Below, one piece after another: positions 62,892 to 64,000 of a stretch of 64,000 nt of DNA. Every line of letters starts with the position of its first letter. The first letter of the stretch is position 1. Below the pieces are notes generated by a model. That model had not been told where the DNA came from. It worked only from the letters and a program-made list of their open reading frames with translations, and ran no database searches. The stretch spans positions 2,851,001 to 2,915,000 of the forward strand of contig CP110632.1 of NCBI GenBank assembly GCA_026210745.1. The letters run 5' to 3'. Made by a program: the position numbers and the translations under genes. The DNA comes from Exobasidium rhododendri. Lineage: Eukaryota > Basidiomycota > Exobasidiomycetes > Exobasidiales > Exobasidiaceae.

Positions 62892-64000
62892 TCAGCTGGC
62901 GAGTAGAAAGGGATCGGTAGAGTAGTCTTGATACAAGGAGCGAGCCAGCGAGTTCTTGGCGACTCTTTTGTCCATTTCGATGTCGTCAATGAGAGCGTCC
63001 TTGGAAACGTAATTGTACTCTGGCCGGATGTATCCCAAGATGACGACTCGCATCTCAAGGTCATAGAAGTCTGCCTCGTAAGGATGCATGATGTGCACTT
63101 CGGCCGTCTTTGTAGTGTTGTTGTAGAATGGATTCCAGCCAACACTCATCACCATCGGGTACACACGTTGATCGACGTCGGAGATGGCAACTCGCCTCTT
63201 TCTGTTCCTTCGAATGGAGCTTGTTCTTGAGCTACCGGAGGCCTCTTTCTCAGGATGATCACTTCTTGGATTTGCTTCCTTTCCATTCCTTGCAGTCCCA
63301 TTGGACGCCACAACGGAGCTCGGTGTAGCAGGAGTGGCGACTTTAGGAGGCTTGGACGTATCGGCTTGATTTTGTGCACTCGTTGTGCGCTCCAAATTGA
63401 TCATCTTTGCCTTTCCTATCAGGGTAGACACACTTCGATTCGAACGAGAACTGCTCTTACTCAGCTGTCTTGGCTTCAGCTTTCCTAGATCTGCGTTCAA
63501 TTGGCCATCTGCCCACTCCTTTTGCTCATGTTCTCCCGCTCCCTCTGTTGTTGGGCTAGCACCTAATACGAATTCGTCTTCATCGACTTCCCATTCATCA
63601 TCTTGCGGATCATCGTAAGAGTATTCTTGATCTTCGAAGTCGTGCGCGCCATTGTCGCTATATCCGTTGTGTGTTGCGATCTCTTGATCATCTGCGCTGA
63701 CTAGATCCGGATCTTCTGGATCCTGTGGTAGTATGCGAGCAAATCCATAGTAAACGCCTGTATTATTGAGTTCCTTCTGAGAAAGTAAGACTTTGGAAGG
63801 CAGATTCGCTTCAAGGACAGGGACAATACCGAAAGATCATATGTCAGTGCCATGGTAAGCCGAAAGATCAGCATTGTGCAAATTTCCTGACTCACCTGTA
63901 GGACATCCCAGATCTTTCCCTCCTCTACCAAATCCGCGTTCTACTGTTCCCCGCAAGTAGATTGGGTAGGGTCTCTCGGGAGCATATGAACCGCAGACTT
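62892..64000 (-). CDS. FMN1: riboflavin kinase, 5' end beyond the window
   Basis: The gene runs off the right edge. Visible exons are 64000-63896 (start not in the window) and 63808-62892. Riboflavin kinase phosphorylates riboflavin to FMN. The flavokinase N-terminal block is YPIYLRGTVERGFGRGGKDL, with GCPTANLPSKVL joined over the splice (Thr of PTAN binds Mg-ATP), then NNTGVYYGFARIL. The C-terminal block is VYPMVMSVGWNPFYNNTTKT, AEVHIMHPYEADFYDLEMRV (Glu acts as base), then GYIRPEYNYVSKDALIDDIE. Between the two lies an insert of about 190 residues: acidic first (SADDQEIATHNGYSDNGAHD), then Ser/Lys/Arg-rich (KSSSRSNRSVSTLIGKAKMI). Human RFK has 155 residues in total. The insert sits between strands of one small beta barrel. 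Confidence 0.92.

Noticed and set aside
62448-63145. Ser/Leu-rich minus-strand frames before riboflavin kinase
   Set aside because: They overlap the kinase C-terminus out of frame or lie in its 3' flank; composition is that of CT-rich non-coding sequence.
1-64000. tRNA, rRNA, CRISPR, transposon or virus-like insertions
   Set aside because: I looked for T-loop motifs, direct repeats with spacers, terminal repeats, and reverse-transcriptase, integrase or transposase motifs by eye, and saw none I could support. A covariance-model and repeat search would be decisive.

Overview
This window is nuclear DNA from a fungus, most likely a basidiomycete. The genes are dense and split by many short introns (about 45-130 nt) with GTGAGT/GTAAGT-type donors and CAG/TAG acceptors. 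The gene set is fungal: alpha-actinin, Trs65-like TRAPPII subunit, TDT/Ssu1-type transporter, SYLF protein, NDT-like carrier and UreG. From memory, the style of the secreted proteins and the disordered extensions on conserved enzymes suggest Ustilaginomycotina or a neighbouring group, but I cannot prove the lineage from sequence alone. I saw no transposon, virus-like element, CRISPR array, rRNA or tRNA. Exon structures below were worked out by hand from splice sites, reading-frame closure and family alignment from memory.

Left part (0-14 kb): a secreted protein gene, a Derlin (ERAD) with a Cdc48-binding tail, a membrane-anchored alpha/beta hydrolase, a gene-poor 1.2 kb, translin, a large disordered protein of unknown function, V-ATPase subunit d, and RIO1 kinase. 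RIO1 is head-to-head with the DEAH helicase Dhr1/DHX37. Both act in small-subunit ribosome biogenesis and share a promoter region of about 260 bp.

Middle (14-38 kb): Dhr1/DHX37, a hotdog thioesterase, a zinc-knuckle/RS-tail protein, a 10-TM putative amino-acid transporter, the scavenger decapping enzyme DcpS, a secreted six-cysteine protein, urease accessory UreG, alpha-actinin (nine exons, one of 20 nt), the U-box E4 ligase Ufd2, and a Trs65-like protein.

Right part (38-64 kb): a type I phosphodiesterase/nucleotide pyrophosphatase, a short-chain dehydrogenase, a second secreted protein that is paralogous to the one at 25.7 kb, a mitochondrial NAD-type carrier head-to-head with inner membrane protease Imp1, a tail-anchored protein, a mitochondrial YCII protein, a small basic protein, Alg6 with a long N-terminal extension, mitoribosomal uL29m, a Swt1-like PIN protein, a SYLF protein, a ZNF706-like small zinc finger, VDAC porin, a TDT transporter, and riboflavin kinase, which runs off the right edge and carries a large disordered insert.

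The most unusual item is the pair of secreted-protein genes (25.7 kb and 41.3-42.4 kb). They are very different in sequence but keep both intron positions and phases and a matching C-terminal cysteine motif, so they define a family I do not recognise. The rest is mostly housekeeping, with lineage-specific extensions.
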